Made by a program: the position numbers and the translations under genes. Of a stretch of DNA of 64,000 bases, positions 53,786 to 61,501 are shown piece by piece. The notes under the pieces were generated by a model. The model had not been told where the DNA came from and searched no databases. It worked only from the letters and a program-made list of their open reading frames with translations. This stretch comes from Protaetiibacter mangrovi (lineage in GTDB: Bacteria; Actinomycetota; Actinomycetes; Actinomycetales; Microbacteriaceae). Each line of letters begins with the position of its first letter. Position 1 is the stretch's first letter. The stretch covers positions 588,306-652,305 of the forward strand of contig NZ_JANTHX010000007.1 in the NCBI RefSeq assembly GCF_024752305.1. Reading direction: 5' to 3'.

Positions 53786-53802
53786 GGTGTACGCCGTACA
53801 CC
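53786..53802. promoter_or_regulatory. TetR operator 2
   Basis: GGTGTACGCCGTACACC repeats the operator 1 arms (GGTGTAC/GTACACC). Its centre is 34 bp from the centre of operator 1, and it lies just past the expected transcription start of the DUF4386 gene. Confidence 0.9.
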
Positions 53803-53819
53803 CCACCGAAAGGATCACC

Positions 53820-54476
53820 GTGCCCGACCATCGCCGCCTCTCGCTCGCCGCGGGCGTGCTCTACCTGCTGACCTTCGTCACCTCGATCCCCGCGGCCGCG
53901 CTCTACGTACCCCTGCTCGCCGGCGGCGCGCATCCCGACCCCTCACCCACCGCGACGGGCGCCGTGCTCGAGATCGTGCTGGCCGTCAGCTGCATCGGCA
54001 CCGCCGTGGTGCTCGCGCCCGTCGTGCGCCGGGTGAGCGAGGTCGCCGCGCTCGGCTTCGTCGCGGCCCGCACGACCGAGGCGGCGCTCATCCTGGTCGG
54101 CGTGGCGACCGTGCTCACGCTGTCCGCGCTCCGCGTCGCGGGCGCAGCCGCCGACGACCCCTCCGCCGAGCTCCTGGTGGAGGCCCACCGTTGGGCGTTC
54201 CTGCTCGGCCCCGGCCTCATCCCGGCGATCAACGCGCTGTGCCTCGCGCCCGCCCTGTACCGCGGGCGGCTCGTGCCGCGGGCGATCCCGATCGTCGGCA
54301 TGATCGGCATCCCGCTGCTGCTCGCCTCGGCGACGGCGACCGTGTTCGGGGTGTTCGAGCAGACGTCGCCCCTGGCCGCCGCGGCCGCCGCGCCGATCGC
54401 GCTGTGGGAGCTGAGCCTCGGGCTGTGGTTGACCTTCGCCGGCTTCCGGAATACCGCGGTCGACGCCCTCGTATAG
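53820..54476 (+). CDS. DUF4386-family membrane protein
   Basis: 218 residues with six hydrophobic segments: LSLAAGVLYLLTFVTSIPAA at the start, a central pair, and IGIPLLLASATATVFGVF and ALWELSLGLWLTFAGF at the end. The family is uncharacterised and often sits beside TetR genes. GTG 53820 has AAAGGA upstream; the transcript has a leader, since the promoter at 53746-53774 is well separated. Controlled by the divergent TetR repressor. Its TAG stop begins a TAGGCT hexamer ahead of the tRNA gene. Confidence 0.85.
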   Translation: MPDHRRLSLAAGVLYLLTFVTSIPAAALYVPLLAGGAHPDPSPTATGAVLEIVLAVSCIGTAVVLAPVVRRVSEVAALGFVAARTTEAALILVGVATVLTLSALRVAGAAADDPSAELLVEAHRWAFLLGPGLIPAINALCLAPALYRGRLVPRAIPIVGMIGIPLLLASATATVFGVFEQTSPLAAAAAAPIALWELSLGLWLTFAGFRNTAVDALV

Positions 54477-54506
54477 GCTCTACGTCTGTGGCCGCCTGGC
54501 GGCTGC

Positions 54507-54577
54507 GGGGCTGTAGTTCAATGGCAGAACTTCTGCTTCCCAAGCAGACAGCGCGGGTTCGATTCCCGTCAGCCCCT
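54507..54577 (+). tRNA. tRNA-Gly, anticodon CCC
   Basis: Cloverleaf: acceptor GGGGCTG/CAGCCCC, D arm GTTC...GAAC, anticodon stem TCTGC/GCAGA with loop TTCCCAA (anticodon CCC at 54539-54541), and T arm GCGGG/CCCGT with loop TTCGATT; discriminator T. CCA is not encoded. It reads GGG codons. A TAGGCT hexamer at 54474-54479 may be its promoter. Confidence 0.95.
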
Positions 54578-54578
54578 C

Positions 54579-54618
54579 AAGGTCCTGACGGACGGCGTCT
54601 GCCGTTCGGCAGGACCTT
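54579..54618 (+). terminator. Terminator after tRNA-Gly
   Basis: AAGGTCCTG (54579-54587) pairs with CAGGACCTT (54610-54618), with a nested ACGGC/GCCGT stem inside. It begins 2 nt after the tRNA. Confidence 0.75.
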
Positions 54619-54712
54619 CGAGTTGCAGTGGATCGAACCCCTGGGTGGGCCCACGCCGCCGGAGGCTCCGCGCGCGGCGCAGCCGCGGGTGGAGGGGCGG
54701 TGGGGACGATTC

Positions 54713-54931
54713 TCAGCCCCGCGCGGTCGCCCGGAAGACGAGGGCGCGGGCCTCTGCATCCGCGGCCTGCGCCTGCAGCCGGCGGCTGATCCGCCGCTCG
54801 AGCTCCGCGCGGGTCGGTGCGGACGGATGGCGTCGCCCCCAGCGCTCGAGCGCGCGGCCCAGCCGGATGGCCAGCTCGCCGACCCCGATGCGGGTCGCGG
54901 GGATCGCGTCGCGGGCGGTCGCAGCGCTCAT
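54713..54931 (-). CDS. Hypothetical protein (72 aa) coupled to the ArsR-type regulator
   Basis: Not recognised. 72 residues, basic and helical, alanine/arginine rich: MSAATARDAIPATRIGVGEL then a predicted long helix to the end. No membrane segment, no cysteine. Support for the gene is the 4-bp ATGA overlap with the stop of the regulator upstream. It may modulate the regulator. Confidence 0.6.
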   Translation of the reverse strand: MSAATARDAIPATRIGVGELAIRLGRALERWGRRHPSAPTRAELERRISRRLQAQAADAEARALVFRATARG

Positions 54932-55569
54932 GGTCGGTCCTCTTCTCCCGGGGTGACCTCGCCGCGCACGAGCGGGAAGGCGTTGATGTGCATCTGCACC
55001 GGGCGGCTGCCCGGCGTCGGGGTGGTCTTGTACGCGGCGATGTACTTCTGCAGCACGACGTCGATGTCGGCGATCAGCTCGTGCAGCTGCGGCGCGGTGA
55101 GCCGGAGGTTGATGGTGTCGAAGGTCGCGGCGTCGAGCCACTCGTCGCCGAAGACGCTCTCGCCGGCGCCGAGGAAGTCGTGCAGGTTCGCGTCGCGTGC
55201 CCGGTACCACTCGTCTTCCACGAGCTGCGCGGCGAGGCGCTCGGCGCTGCCCGGCGGCAGGTCCCGCGGCTCGGGGGTGGCGATGGATCCCGGCCGGCGC
55301 TCCCACCAGCGTTCCCGGCGCGCGCCGTGACCGACCACCTCTCGCACGAGGCCGTGCTTCTCGAGCTGGCGCAGGTGATAGCTCGTCGCCCCGCTCGACT
55401 CGGCCAGCCGCTCCGCGAGGCCGCTCGCGGTCAGGGGGCCGTAGGCCGAGAGCTCGTCGAAGATGCGCACCCGAAGCGGATGCGCGAGGGCGCGCAGCGC
55501 CTCGGTCGGCAGCACGTGGTCGATGCCAGGGTGCCGGCTGCTGCTGGGCTGCTGCTCGATCGGTTCCAT
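54928..55569 (-). CDS. ArsR/HTH_20-type winged-helix regulator
   Basis: 213 residues from ATG 55569. Winged helix EALRALAHPLRVRIFDELSAYGPLTASGLAERLAESSGATSYHLRQLEKHGLVREV (about 22-77), then a helical C-terminal half of about 120 residues typical of the larger ArsR/YczG-like regulators. TACCTT 7 nt before the ATG indicates a leaderless start. The promoter is embedded in a palindrome and three phased 9-bp repeats (55574-55620), so it is probably autoregulated. The SLC13 permease gene lies upstream on the same strand, but its stop is 65 bp away. Confidence 0.85.
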   Translation of the reverse strand: MEPIEQQPSSSRHPGIDHVLPTEALRALAHPLRVRIFDELSAYGPLTASGLAERLAESSGATSYHLRQLEKHGLVREVVGHGARRERWWERRPGSIATPEPRDLPPGSAERLAAQLVEDEWYRARDANLHDFLGAGESVFGDEWLDAATFDTINLRLTAPQLHELIADIDVVLQKYIAAYKTTPTPGSRPVQMHINAFPLVRGEVTPGEEDRP

Positions 55570-55573
55570 GAAG

Positions 55574-55620
55574 GCAAAGGTACCTTTGCAAAGCAATCTT
55601 TGCAAACACTTCTTTGCGAA
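55574..55620 (-). promoter_or_regulatory. Palindrome plus three 14-bp-phased repeats at the ArsR-type promoter
   Basis: GCAAAGGTACCTTTGC (55574-55589) is a perfect 16-bp palindrome. CTTTGCAAA occurs at 55584 and 55598, and CTTTGCGAA at 55612, spaced exactly 14 bp. On the minus strand TTGCAA, 17 nt and TACCTT form the promoter inside the array, so the repeats are operator sites. Confidence 0.8.
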
Positions 55621-55633
55621 TGCGTCCGATCGC

Positions 55634-57442
55634 CTAGAACGGCAGCAGCACCGGCACCAGCACCACGCTCACGACCAGCACCACCAGGGTGAACGGCACC
55701 CCGATCCGCACGAAGTCCCCGAATCGGTAGCGCCCCGGCTCCACGACGAGCGTGTTGACCGGCGACGACACCGGGGTCATGAAGGCCGCCGACGCCGCGA
55801 GCGCCACGATGAGCGCGAACGGATACGGCGAGAAGCCCAGGTGCTGCGCGGCCGTGATCGCCACCGGCGCCATCAGCACCGCCGTCGCGGTGTTCGAGAC
55901 GAACATGCCGATGAGCGCGGTGATCGCGAAGAGCACCGCCAGCACCAGGTACGGCCCGGCCCCGCCCGTCACCGCGAGCAGCCCGTCGACCGCGAGGTCG
56001 ACTCCACCGGTCTGCTCGAGCGCCTGCGCGAATGGGAGCATCCCGGCGATCAGCAGCAGCGTGGGCCAGTGGATGGCCCGGTAGGCGGTCTTCAGGTCGA
56101 CGGCGCCGACCGCCCCCATCAGCAGGGCCGCGATGAGCGCCGCGAGCACGTTGGGCACCGTGCCGGTCACCATGAGCACGATCATGACGAGCACGGAGAG
56201 GATCGCGAGGGGTGCCCGGTCAGCGGCGGGCGCCGCCTCCGTCGACTCGACGGGCAGATCGAGCACGACGAAATCACCGCCCGCCGCGCGCATCCGCCGG
56301 ATGGTCTCCCAGGCGCCCGCGACCAGCAGGGTGTCGCCGAGCGCCAGGCGTCGTTCGAGGAACGCCGGTCCGACGGCGCGGCCGGCGTGGCGGACGCCGA
56401 GCACGGTCAGGTCGTGGTCGGACCGGATGCGCAGCTCGACCACGCTGCGGTCGACGGCCGCGGAGTCGGGCGCCACCAGCAGCTCCGCCATCCCCAGCTG
56501 CCGCGAGTAGCTCGCGAAGAAGTCGCCCGGGAGCTCGACCTCGACGAGCCCCAGCTCGTCGAGGCGCTCCTCGGGGGGCGCGAGATCGAACACCAGCGTG
56601 TCGCCCCGGCGCACCGTGGTCTCCGCTCCGGCCGTCAGCGTGGTGCCCCGCAGCAGTCGGCGGCGCTCGACACCCAGCACCGAGCTGTGCGCGGTTCCGA
56701 CCTCCAGCCCCAGGAGCGCCCGGCCGAGAAGCGGCGACCCCGGTTCGACGCGGAAGGTGCGCACGCGGGAGTCGACCGCGTAGTCGGCGACGAGGGTCGA
56801 GAAGGTGCGCGCGGATGCGCCGCGGGCGGTCGGTCCGCCTCCGAGGAAGCGGCGCGCCACGAGCATGTAGCCGATGCCGAGCACGAGCACGACGAGGCCC
56901 ACCGGGGTGACCGTGAAGAAGCCGAAGCCGTCGAGGCCGGCGCGTCGCAGCTCGGCGTCCACGACGAGGTTCGGCGCGGTCGCGATGAGCGTGAGCATGC
57001 CGCTGATGAGCGCAGCGAAGCTCAGCGGCATGAGCAGCTGTCGCGGCGAGATGCCGGTGCGGGCGGCGATGCTGAGGGCCACGGGGATGAAGATCGCCAC
57101 GACGCCGGTCGAGCTCATGATCGAACCGAGCACGGCGACCGCGAGCATCAGCAGCACCACGAGCAGTCGCCCGTCGCGTCCCGCGCGAGCCGCCAGCCAG
57201 TCGCCGAGGCGATAGGTCACCCCGGTGTGCGAGAGGCCCGCCCCCACGACGAACAGCGCCCCGATCAGCACCACGTTCGGGTCGGCGAACCCGGAGAGCG
57301 CATCCGGAACGCTCAGGATGCCGGCCAGCGGCAGCGCGACGATGGCCAGCACCGCGACCACGTCCATCCGCGGGCGGCCCATCGCGAACATCGCGATCGC
57401 GACGGCGAGCAGCACGAGGACGACGATCAGGTCGATGCTCAT
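55634..57442 (-). CDS. SLC13/DASS-type permease with two TrkA-C domains
   Basis: 602 residues. N-terminal membrane half (about 1-190) with VLGSIMSSTGVVAIFIPVAL, then two cytosolic TrkA-C-like domains (about 215-390) and a C-terminal membrane half with GMFVSNTATAVLMAPVAITAAQ and AFMTPVSSPVNTLVVEPG. The paired SxTG/SNTATA motifs are the anion and sodium sites of the DASS family (dicarboxylate, sulfate). The start ATG 57442 has GGAGG upstream; an ATG at 57457 overlapping the previous stop is the alternative. Confidence 0.85.
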   Translation of the reverse strand: MSIDLIVVLVLLAVAIAMFAMGRPRMDVVAVLAIVALPLAGILSVPDALSGFADPNVVLIGALFVVGAGLSHTGVTYRLGDWLAARAGRDGRLLVVLLMLAVAVLGSIMSSTGVVAIFIPVALSIAARTGISPRQLLMPLSFAALISGMLTLIATAPNLVVDAELRRAGLDGFGFFTVTPVGLVVLVLGIGYMLVARRFLGGGPTARGASARTFSTLVADYAVDSRVRTFRVEPGSPLLGRALLGLEVGTAHSSVLGVERRRLLRGTTLTAGAETTVRRGDTLVFDLAPPEERLDELGLVEVELPGDFFASYSRQLGMAELLVAPDSAAVDRSVVELRIRSDHDLTVLGVRHAGRAVGPAFLERRLALGDTLLVAGAWETIRRMRAAGGDFVVLDLPVESTEAAPAADRAPLAILSVLVMIVLMVTGTVPNVLAALIAALLMGAVGAVDLKTAYRAIHWPTLLLIAGMLPFAQALEQTGGVDLAVDGLLAVTGGAGPYLVLAVLFAITALIGMFVSNTATAVLMAPVAITAAQHLGFSPYPFALIVALAASAAFMTPVSSPVNTLVVEPGRYRFGDFVRIGVPFTLVVLVVSVVLVPVLLPF

Positions 57443-57453
57443 GCTCGCCTCCG

Positions 57454-58659
57454 TCATCCGAGGAACGCGGTGAGTCCCTCTGCCAGCCGGTCGATCTCGG
57501 AGGCCGTCGTGTACGGCGCGAGGCCGACGCGCAATCCGCCGCCGTCGCCGAGGCCGAGCGCGCGCGACGCCTCGAGCGCATAGAAGTTGCCGCTCGGGGC
57601 GTGCACCTGCCGCAGCCCAAGGTACTCCGCGGCCTCCGCGGCCGAGCGGCCGGGGAATGTCATGAGCACGGTCGGGGTGCGCCGCGCCGCCCGGGACCAC
57701 ACCACCACCCGGTCGCCGAGGGAGGCGAGATGCCCCTCGAGGCGGGCGAGCAGCGACGACTCGTGGGCGTGCAGCGCCTCGAACGATGCGACGAGCGCGC
57801 CCCTGCGGGTCGTCGCGTCCCCGGGGGCGAGGCCCGCGAGCACCTCGACGGCCGCCGTGACACCCGCCATCGTCTCGTACGGCAACGTGCCGAACTCGAA
57901 GCGCTCGGGCACGGCATCCGTCGACGGCGCGAGCTTGTCGGGGCGGATCGTCTCGAGCAGCACCGGGTCGGCGCCGAGCACCGCGCAGTGCGGACCGAGC
58001 AGCTTGTACGGCGAGCAGACGACGAAGTCGGCGCCGAGGGCCTCGCGGTCGACGAGCTCGTGCGCCGCGTAGTGCACGGCGTCGACGTAGACGGGCGCGC
58101 CGCGCTCGTGCGCCGCATCCGCGATCGCCCGCACCGGCGGCATGGTGCCGATGAGGTTGGAGGCGGCGGTGAGCGCGACCACCCGCGTGCGCTCGGAGAG
58201 CACCTCGTCGAGGTCGTCGAACAGCAGCTCGCCGGTGGCGGGGTCGAGCTGGATCCAGCGCACGGTCGCCCCCGTCCGGGCCGCCGCCTGCACCCACGGG
58301 CGCACGTTGGAGTCGTGGTCGAGGCGCGTCACGACGACCTCGTCGCCCGGCACCCAGTCCCGTGACAGGTGTCGCGAGAAGTCGTACGCGAGCTGGGTGG
58401 CGCTGCGCCCGTAGACGACCCCGGATGCCGGCACGCCGAGCAGGTCGCCGACGGCCGCGCGCATCGCCGCCACCGCATCCGTCGCATTGCGTTCCGAGGT
58501 CGTGGCCGTTCCGCGGTTCGACAGCGGTCCCGTCAGGGTGCGGGCGATCGCCTCGCCCACCTCGCGCGGCGTCTGCGTGCCGCCCGGGCCGTCGAAGTGC
58601 GCCACCCCGGTCTCGAGGGCGGGGAAGCGGGCACGGAAGGCGTCGAGGTCGAAGCTCAC
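57454..58659 (-). CDS. Cysteine-desulfurase-like PLP enzyme (class V aminotransferase)
   Basis: 401 residues. FDGPGGTQTPREVGEAI near 21, GRSATQLAYDFSRHL, TRLDHDSNVRPWVQAA, YVDAVHYAAHE (PLP aspartate) and VCSPYKLLGPHCAVLG with the Schiff-base lysine. It fits the CsdA-like group of class V aminotransferases whose members lack a settled substrate. The catalytic cysteine loop of true desulfurases is not evident near residue 340-350. GTG 58659 start. The downstream permease could share the transcript (stop and possible ATG overlap). Confidence 0.8.
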   Translation of the reverse strand: MSFDLDAFRARFPALETGVAHFDGPGGTQTPREVGEAIARTLTGPLSNRGTATTSERNATDAVAAMRAAVGDLLGVPASGVVYGRSATQLAYDFSRHLSRDWVPGDEVVVTRLDHDSNVRPWVQAAARTGATVRWIQLDPATGELLFDDLDEVLSERTRVVALTAASNLIGTMPPVRAIADAAHERGAPVYVDAVHYAAHELVDREALGADFVVCSPYKLLGPHCAVLGADPVLLETIRPDKLAPSTDAVPERFEFGTLPYETMAGVTAAVEVLAGLAPGDATTRRGALVASFEALHAHESSLLARLEGHLASLGDRVVVWSRAARRTPTVLMTFPGRSAAEAAEYLGLRQVHAPSGNFYALEASRALGLGDGGGLRVGLAPYTTASEIDRLAEGLTAFLG

Positions 58660-58710
58660 CCGCTCATCACAGCAGACCCGATGCCCAGGCGGGTGGATTA
58701 GCGTGTGCGC

Positions 58711-59010
58711 GTGACCGTTTTCGCCCCCGAGGTCGTCGAGGCGGTGCTCGCGCACATGAACGACGACCATCTCGACGACAACCTCCTCATCGTGCGCGCC
58801 TTCGCCGGCCGCGATCCGGAGGCGGCCCGCATGATCGACCTCGACCACCGGGGCGGGACCTGGCGCTACACGGTGGCCGGCGAGGACGCCGAGCTGCATC
58901 TGCCGTGGTCCCGCGACCTGCAGGAGCGTCCCGAGATCCGCCGCGAGATCGTCGCCCTCTACGACGCCGCGTGCGGCAAGCTCGGCGTCGAGCCCCGGCC
59001 GCACGCCTGA
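58711..59010 (+). CDS. DUF2470 domain protein (heme-utilisation related)
   Basis: 99 residues, a single DUF2470 domain: VVEAVLAHMNDDHLDDNLLIVRAFAGRD, DLDHRGGTWRYTVAGEDAEL, RREIVALYDAAC. The domain is elsewhere fused to heme-degrading HugZ-type proteins, and the HMNDDH motif contains likely ligand residues. The iron-regulated heme oxygenase gene lies 450 bp downstream on the same strand, which supports a heme role. GTG 58711 with TAGCGT 6 nt upstream (leaderless). Confidence 0.8.
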   Translation: MTVFAPEVVEAVLAHMNDDHLDDNLLIVRAFAGRDPEAARMIDLDHRGGTWRYTVAGEDAELHLPWSRDLQERPEIRREIVALYDAACGKLGVEPRPHA

Positions 59011-59017
59011 TCCGGCC

Positions 59018-59404
59018 GTGACGCCCAATCGGATCGCCGGGGCGGCGGGAGCCCTCGTCTTCGGCGTGCTCGGGATCTGGGGCGCGATCGCGGCGGCCGG
59101 CGCCGACCAGGGCGCCGGCGTGCTGCTGGCCGGCCTGCTCGGCACCGACCTGGCCCTCGCGGGCGTGCACCTCGTGATCGCCGGCTGCCTGGCGGCCGGA
59201 GCCCTCCGCGGTGATCGCCTCGCGCGGCCGATGAACGTGGGGGTCGGCCTGCTGCTGCTGGTGCTGGGGTTCGTCGGCCTGTTCGTGGTGGGCACGCCGC
59301 TCAACGTGCTCGCGCTGTCGGGCGTCGGAAACGTGCTGCATTTCGCCGCCGCCTCGGCCCTGCTCGCGACGGGGATCGGCGCGGCGCGGACCGCGGCGGG
59401 ATGA
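59018..59404 (+). CDS. DUF4383-family membrane protein
   Basis: 128 residues with four membrane helices: IAGAAGALVFGVLGIWGAIA, LAGVHLVIAGCLAAGAL, VGLLLLVLGFVGLFVVG, and VLHFAAASALLATGIG. The spacing and NVLHFAAA motif match DUF4383; function unknown. It begins 8 nt after the DUF2470 stop on GTG 59018, so it shares that transcript. Confidence 0.75.
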   Translation: MTPNRIAGAAGALVFGVLGIWGAIAAAGADQGAGVLLAGLLGTDLALAGVHLVIAGCLAAGALRGDRLARPMNVGVGLLLLVLGFVGLFVVGTPLNVLALSGVGNVLHFAAASALLATGIGAARTAAG

Positions 59405-59431
59405 CGCCTGGTGCAAACCTTCAGTCGCACA

Positions 59432-59455
59432 TAAGCTAAGGGGAACCTAACCTCG
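59432..59455 (+). promoter_or_regulatory. DtxR/IdeR iron box of the heme oxygenase gene
   Basis: Two overlapping 19-mers fit the consensus: minus strand TTAGGTTCCCCTTAGCTTA (59450-59432) at 15 of 19, and plus strand from 59437 at 14 of 19. TAAGCT (59432-59437) is a plausible -10, so the repressor would bind over the promoter. Confidence 0.75.
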
Positions 59456-59465
59456 AGGAGTCCCC

Positions 59466-60119
59466 GTGTCGGTGCTGCCCTTCTCCCAGGCTCTGCGCGA
59501 GCGCACCTGGACCGGACACTCCGACAGCGAGGGCGCCGGGTTCATGTCCGACCTCATGAAGGGCGAGGGGACCCGGGCCGACTACATCGCGCTCGTCGCC
59601 CAGCACTACTTCATCTACGAGGCGCTCGAGGCCGCCGAGGCGGCGTTCGCCGGGGATGCCGTGGTCGCCCACTTCGTGACCCCGCGTCTGACGCGGCTCC
59701 CCGCGCTGGAGTCCGACCTCGGGTTCCTGCTCGGCCACGACTGGCGCGCGCAGATCGCCCCGCTCCCCACCACGGTCGCGTACGTCGAACGCATCCGCCG
59801 CGTCGCCGCCGAGCGCTGGTCCGGCGGCTTCGTCGCGCACCACTACACCCGCTACCTCGGCGACCTCTCGGGCGGCCAGTTCATCCGCACGGTGATGCAG
59901 CGCCGCTTCGGTTTCGAGACCAACGGCGTCGGCTTCTACCTCTTCGACGAGATCGCCGACCCGCAGTCGTTCAAGCAGACCTACCGCGACGAGCTCGACC
60001 GCGTGGACTGGGACGACGCCGAGCGCGAGCGGGTGATCGACGAGGTGCTGCTCGCCTACCGCCTCAACACCGAGCTCTTCGACGACCTGGCCCGCGCGAA
60101 GGCGCCTCTCGCTGGTTGA
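59466..60119 (+). CDS. hmuO: Heme oxygenase (biliverdin-producing)
   Basis: 217 residues, the usual length for bacterial HmuO. Proximal heme ligand His18 in RERTWTGHSDSEG, FMSDLMKGEGTRADYIALVAQHYFIYEALE near 26-55, and the distal helix HHYTRYLGDLSGGQ (125-138). It opens heme to release iron, CO and biliverdin. GTG 59466 has GAGGAG 5 nt upstream. Iron box in the promoter; expressed when iron is scarce, together in function with the HmuT-like lipoprotein at 13251. The stop codon TGA is supplied by the 35-bp repeat. Confidence 0.93.
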   Translation: MSVLPFSQALRERTWTGHSDSEGAGFMSDLMKGEGTRADYIALVAQHYFIYEALEAAEAAFAGDAVVAHFVTPRLTRLPALESDLGFLLGHDWRAQIAPLPTTVAYVERIRRVAAERWSGGFVAHHYTRYLGDLSGGQFIRTVMQRRFGFETNGVGFYLFDEIADPQSFKQTYRDELDRVDWDDAERERVIDEVLLAYRLNTELFDDLARAKAPLAG

Positions 60120-60148
60120 GTAGCCCGCGCAGCGGGCGTATCGAAACC
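60114..60148. repeat. 35-bp palindromic element, copy 2 (between convergent genes)
   Basis: On the minus strand: arm GGTTTCGATAC, stem GCCCGC, loop TGC, stem GCGGGC, arm TACTCAACC. It spans the heme oxygenase stop codon and ends 1 bp before the stop of the convergent helicase gene, so it fills the whole gap and could terminate both transcripts. See copy 1 at 11322-11356. Confidence 0.85.
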
Positions 60149-60149
60149 G

Positions 60150-61442
60150 CTACGCCTCGATGCCCGGGATGGGCTTCGCGCGCGACATGAACCGGCGCAC
60201 GTTGTCGTCGACGATGATGTCGCTCGGCCGCAGCGGTCGGGTGAGGTAGAGCCCGTCGAGCGTGGTCAGCCGGCTGAGCGCCACATAGGTCTGGCCCGGG
60301 GCGAAGCTGCGCTGCCCGAGGTCGACGATCGCCGAGTCGTAGCTCTTGCCCTGCGACTTGTGGATGGTGACCGCCCACGCGAGCCGCAGCGGGAACTGCG
60401 TGAACTCGGCCACCACATCCTTCGTGAGCTGCTTGGTGACGGGCGAGTAGCTGTACTTGTAGCGCTCCCAGGTGACCGGCGCGACCAGGTGCCTCTCACC
60501 GTCGACCTCGACCGTGACGTCGTCGGCGATCTTCACGACCTCGCCGATCGTGCCGTTGACCCAGCGGCCCTCGCCGCCCGCGTCGTTGCGCAGGAACATC
60601 ACCTGCGCGCCGACCTTCAGCTCGAGCCGCTCGTCGGCGGGGTACGCACGGCCGCCGAAGTCGCCGTTCACGTCGGCCACGGCCGACAGCACCCGCCCGG
60701 GGAGGCGGGCGAGAGCGGTCTGGTTGATGCGGGTGACCGTCTGGTTGGTGGTGGCGAGCGTGATGGTGCCGTCGTCGGGCGCCGGACGCGCCCCGACGGA
60801 GTTGAGGCGCCCCGCCATCTCGGCGGTGACCATGCCGTAGCGCACCGCGTTCAGCAGCTGCTTGAACTCGAGCTCGTGCTGGCGGTGGATGGTGCCGAGC
60901 TCGTAGATGGTGAGCTCGGTCTCGTCCCACACCCGGGCGTCGAAGAACCAGATGGAGCGGTAGCGGTCGGCGAAGTAGGCGCGCTCGTCACCGTCGCCCG
61001 GCACGGGCGCCAGCTGGAACGGATCGCCGAAGAGCACGAGCTGCACCCCGCCGAAGGCCTCGTGCGGCCGCTGCCGCGCCTGGCGGAGGCTGCGGTCCAT
61101 CGCGTCGAGCAGGTCGGCGTTCACCATCGACACCTCGTCGACCACGAGGGTCTCGATGGTGTTCAGCAGCTTCTTGAGCTCGGCCGACTGCTCGATCTCG
61201 TGGTCGGCGATCACCCCGATCGGCAACCGGAACAGCGAGTGGATGGTCTGCCCGCCCACGTTGAGCGCAGCGACCCCGGTGGGCGCGCAGATCACGAGCT
61301 GCTTGGAGGTGTTCCAGGCGAGGTACTCGAGCAGGGTCGACTTGCCGGTGCCCGCGCGCCCCGTGACGAAGATGTGCTCGCGCGTCGTCTCGATCGCCTC
61401 GAACACCGCCCGCTGCTCGGGGGCGAGATCGGATCGCGGCAT
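60150..61442 (-). CDS. PIF1/RecD-like superfamily 1 helicase
   Basis: 430 residues. Walker A VTGRAGTGKSTLLEYL (28-35), GVAALNVGGQTIHSLFRLP (motif Ia region typical of PIF1), VVDEVSMVNADLLDAMDRSLR (motif II), LVLFGDPFQLAPVPG (motif III), and the C-terminal AWAVTIHKSQGKSYDSAIVDLG and YVALSRLTTLDGLYL (motifs V-VI). A 5'-3' DNA helicase for replication or repair. TAGCCT 6 nt before the ATG (leaderless). Confidence 0.9.
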   Translation of the reverse strand: MPRSDLAPEQRAVFEAIETTREHIFVTGRAGTGKSTLLEYLAWNTSKQLVICAPTGVAALNVGGQTIHSLFRLPIGVIADHEIEQSAELKKLLNTIETLVVDEVSMVNADLLDAMDRSLRQARQRPHEAFGGVQLVLFGDPFQLAPVPGDGDERAYFADRYRSIWFFDARVWDETELTIYELGTIHRQHELEFKQLLNAVRYGMVTAEMAGRLNSVGARPAPDDGTITLATTNQTVTRINQTALARLPGRVLSAVADVNGDFGGRAYPADERLELKVGAQVMFLRNDAGGEGRWVNGTIGEVVKIADDVTVEVDGERHLVAPVTWERYKYSYSPVTKQLTKDVVAEFTQFPLRLAWAVTIHKSQGKSYDSAIVDLGQRSFAPGQTYVALSRLTTLDGLYLTRPLRPSDIIVDDNVRRFMSRAKPIPGIEA

Positions 61443-61501
61443 CCCAGAAGGCTAACCGAGGCGCGCCGCCGCAGCCGCGCGGGCGCGGCAGAATGTGCAG
61501 C

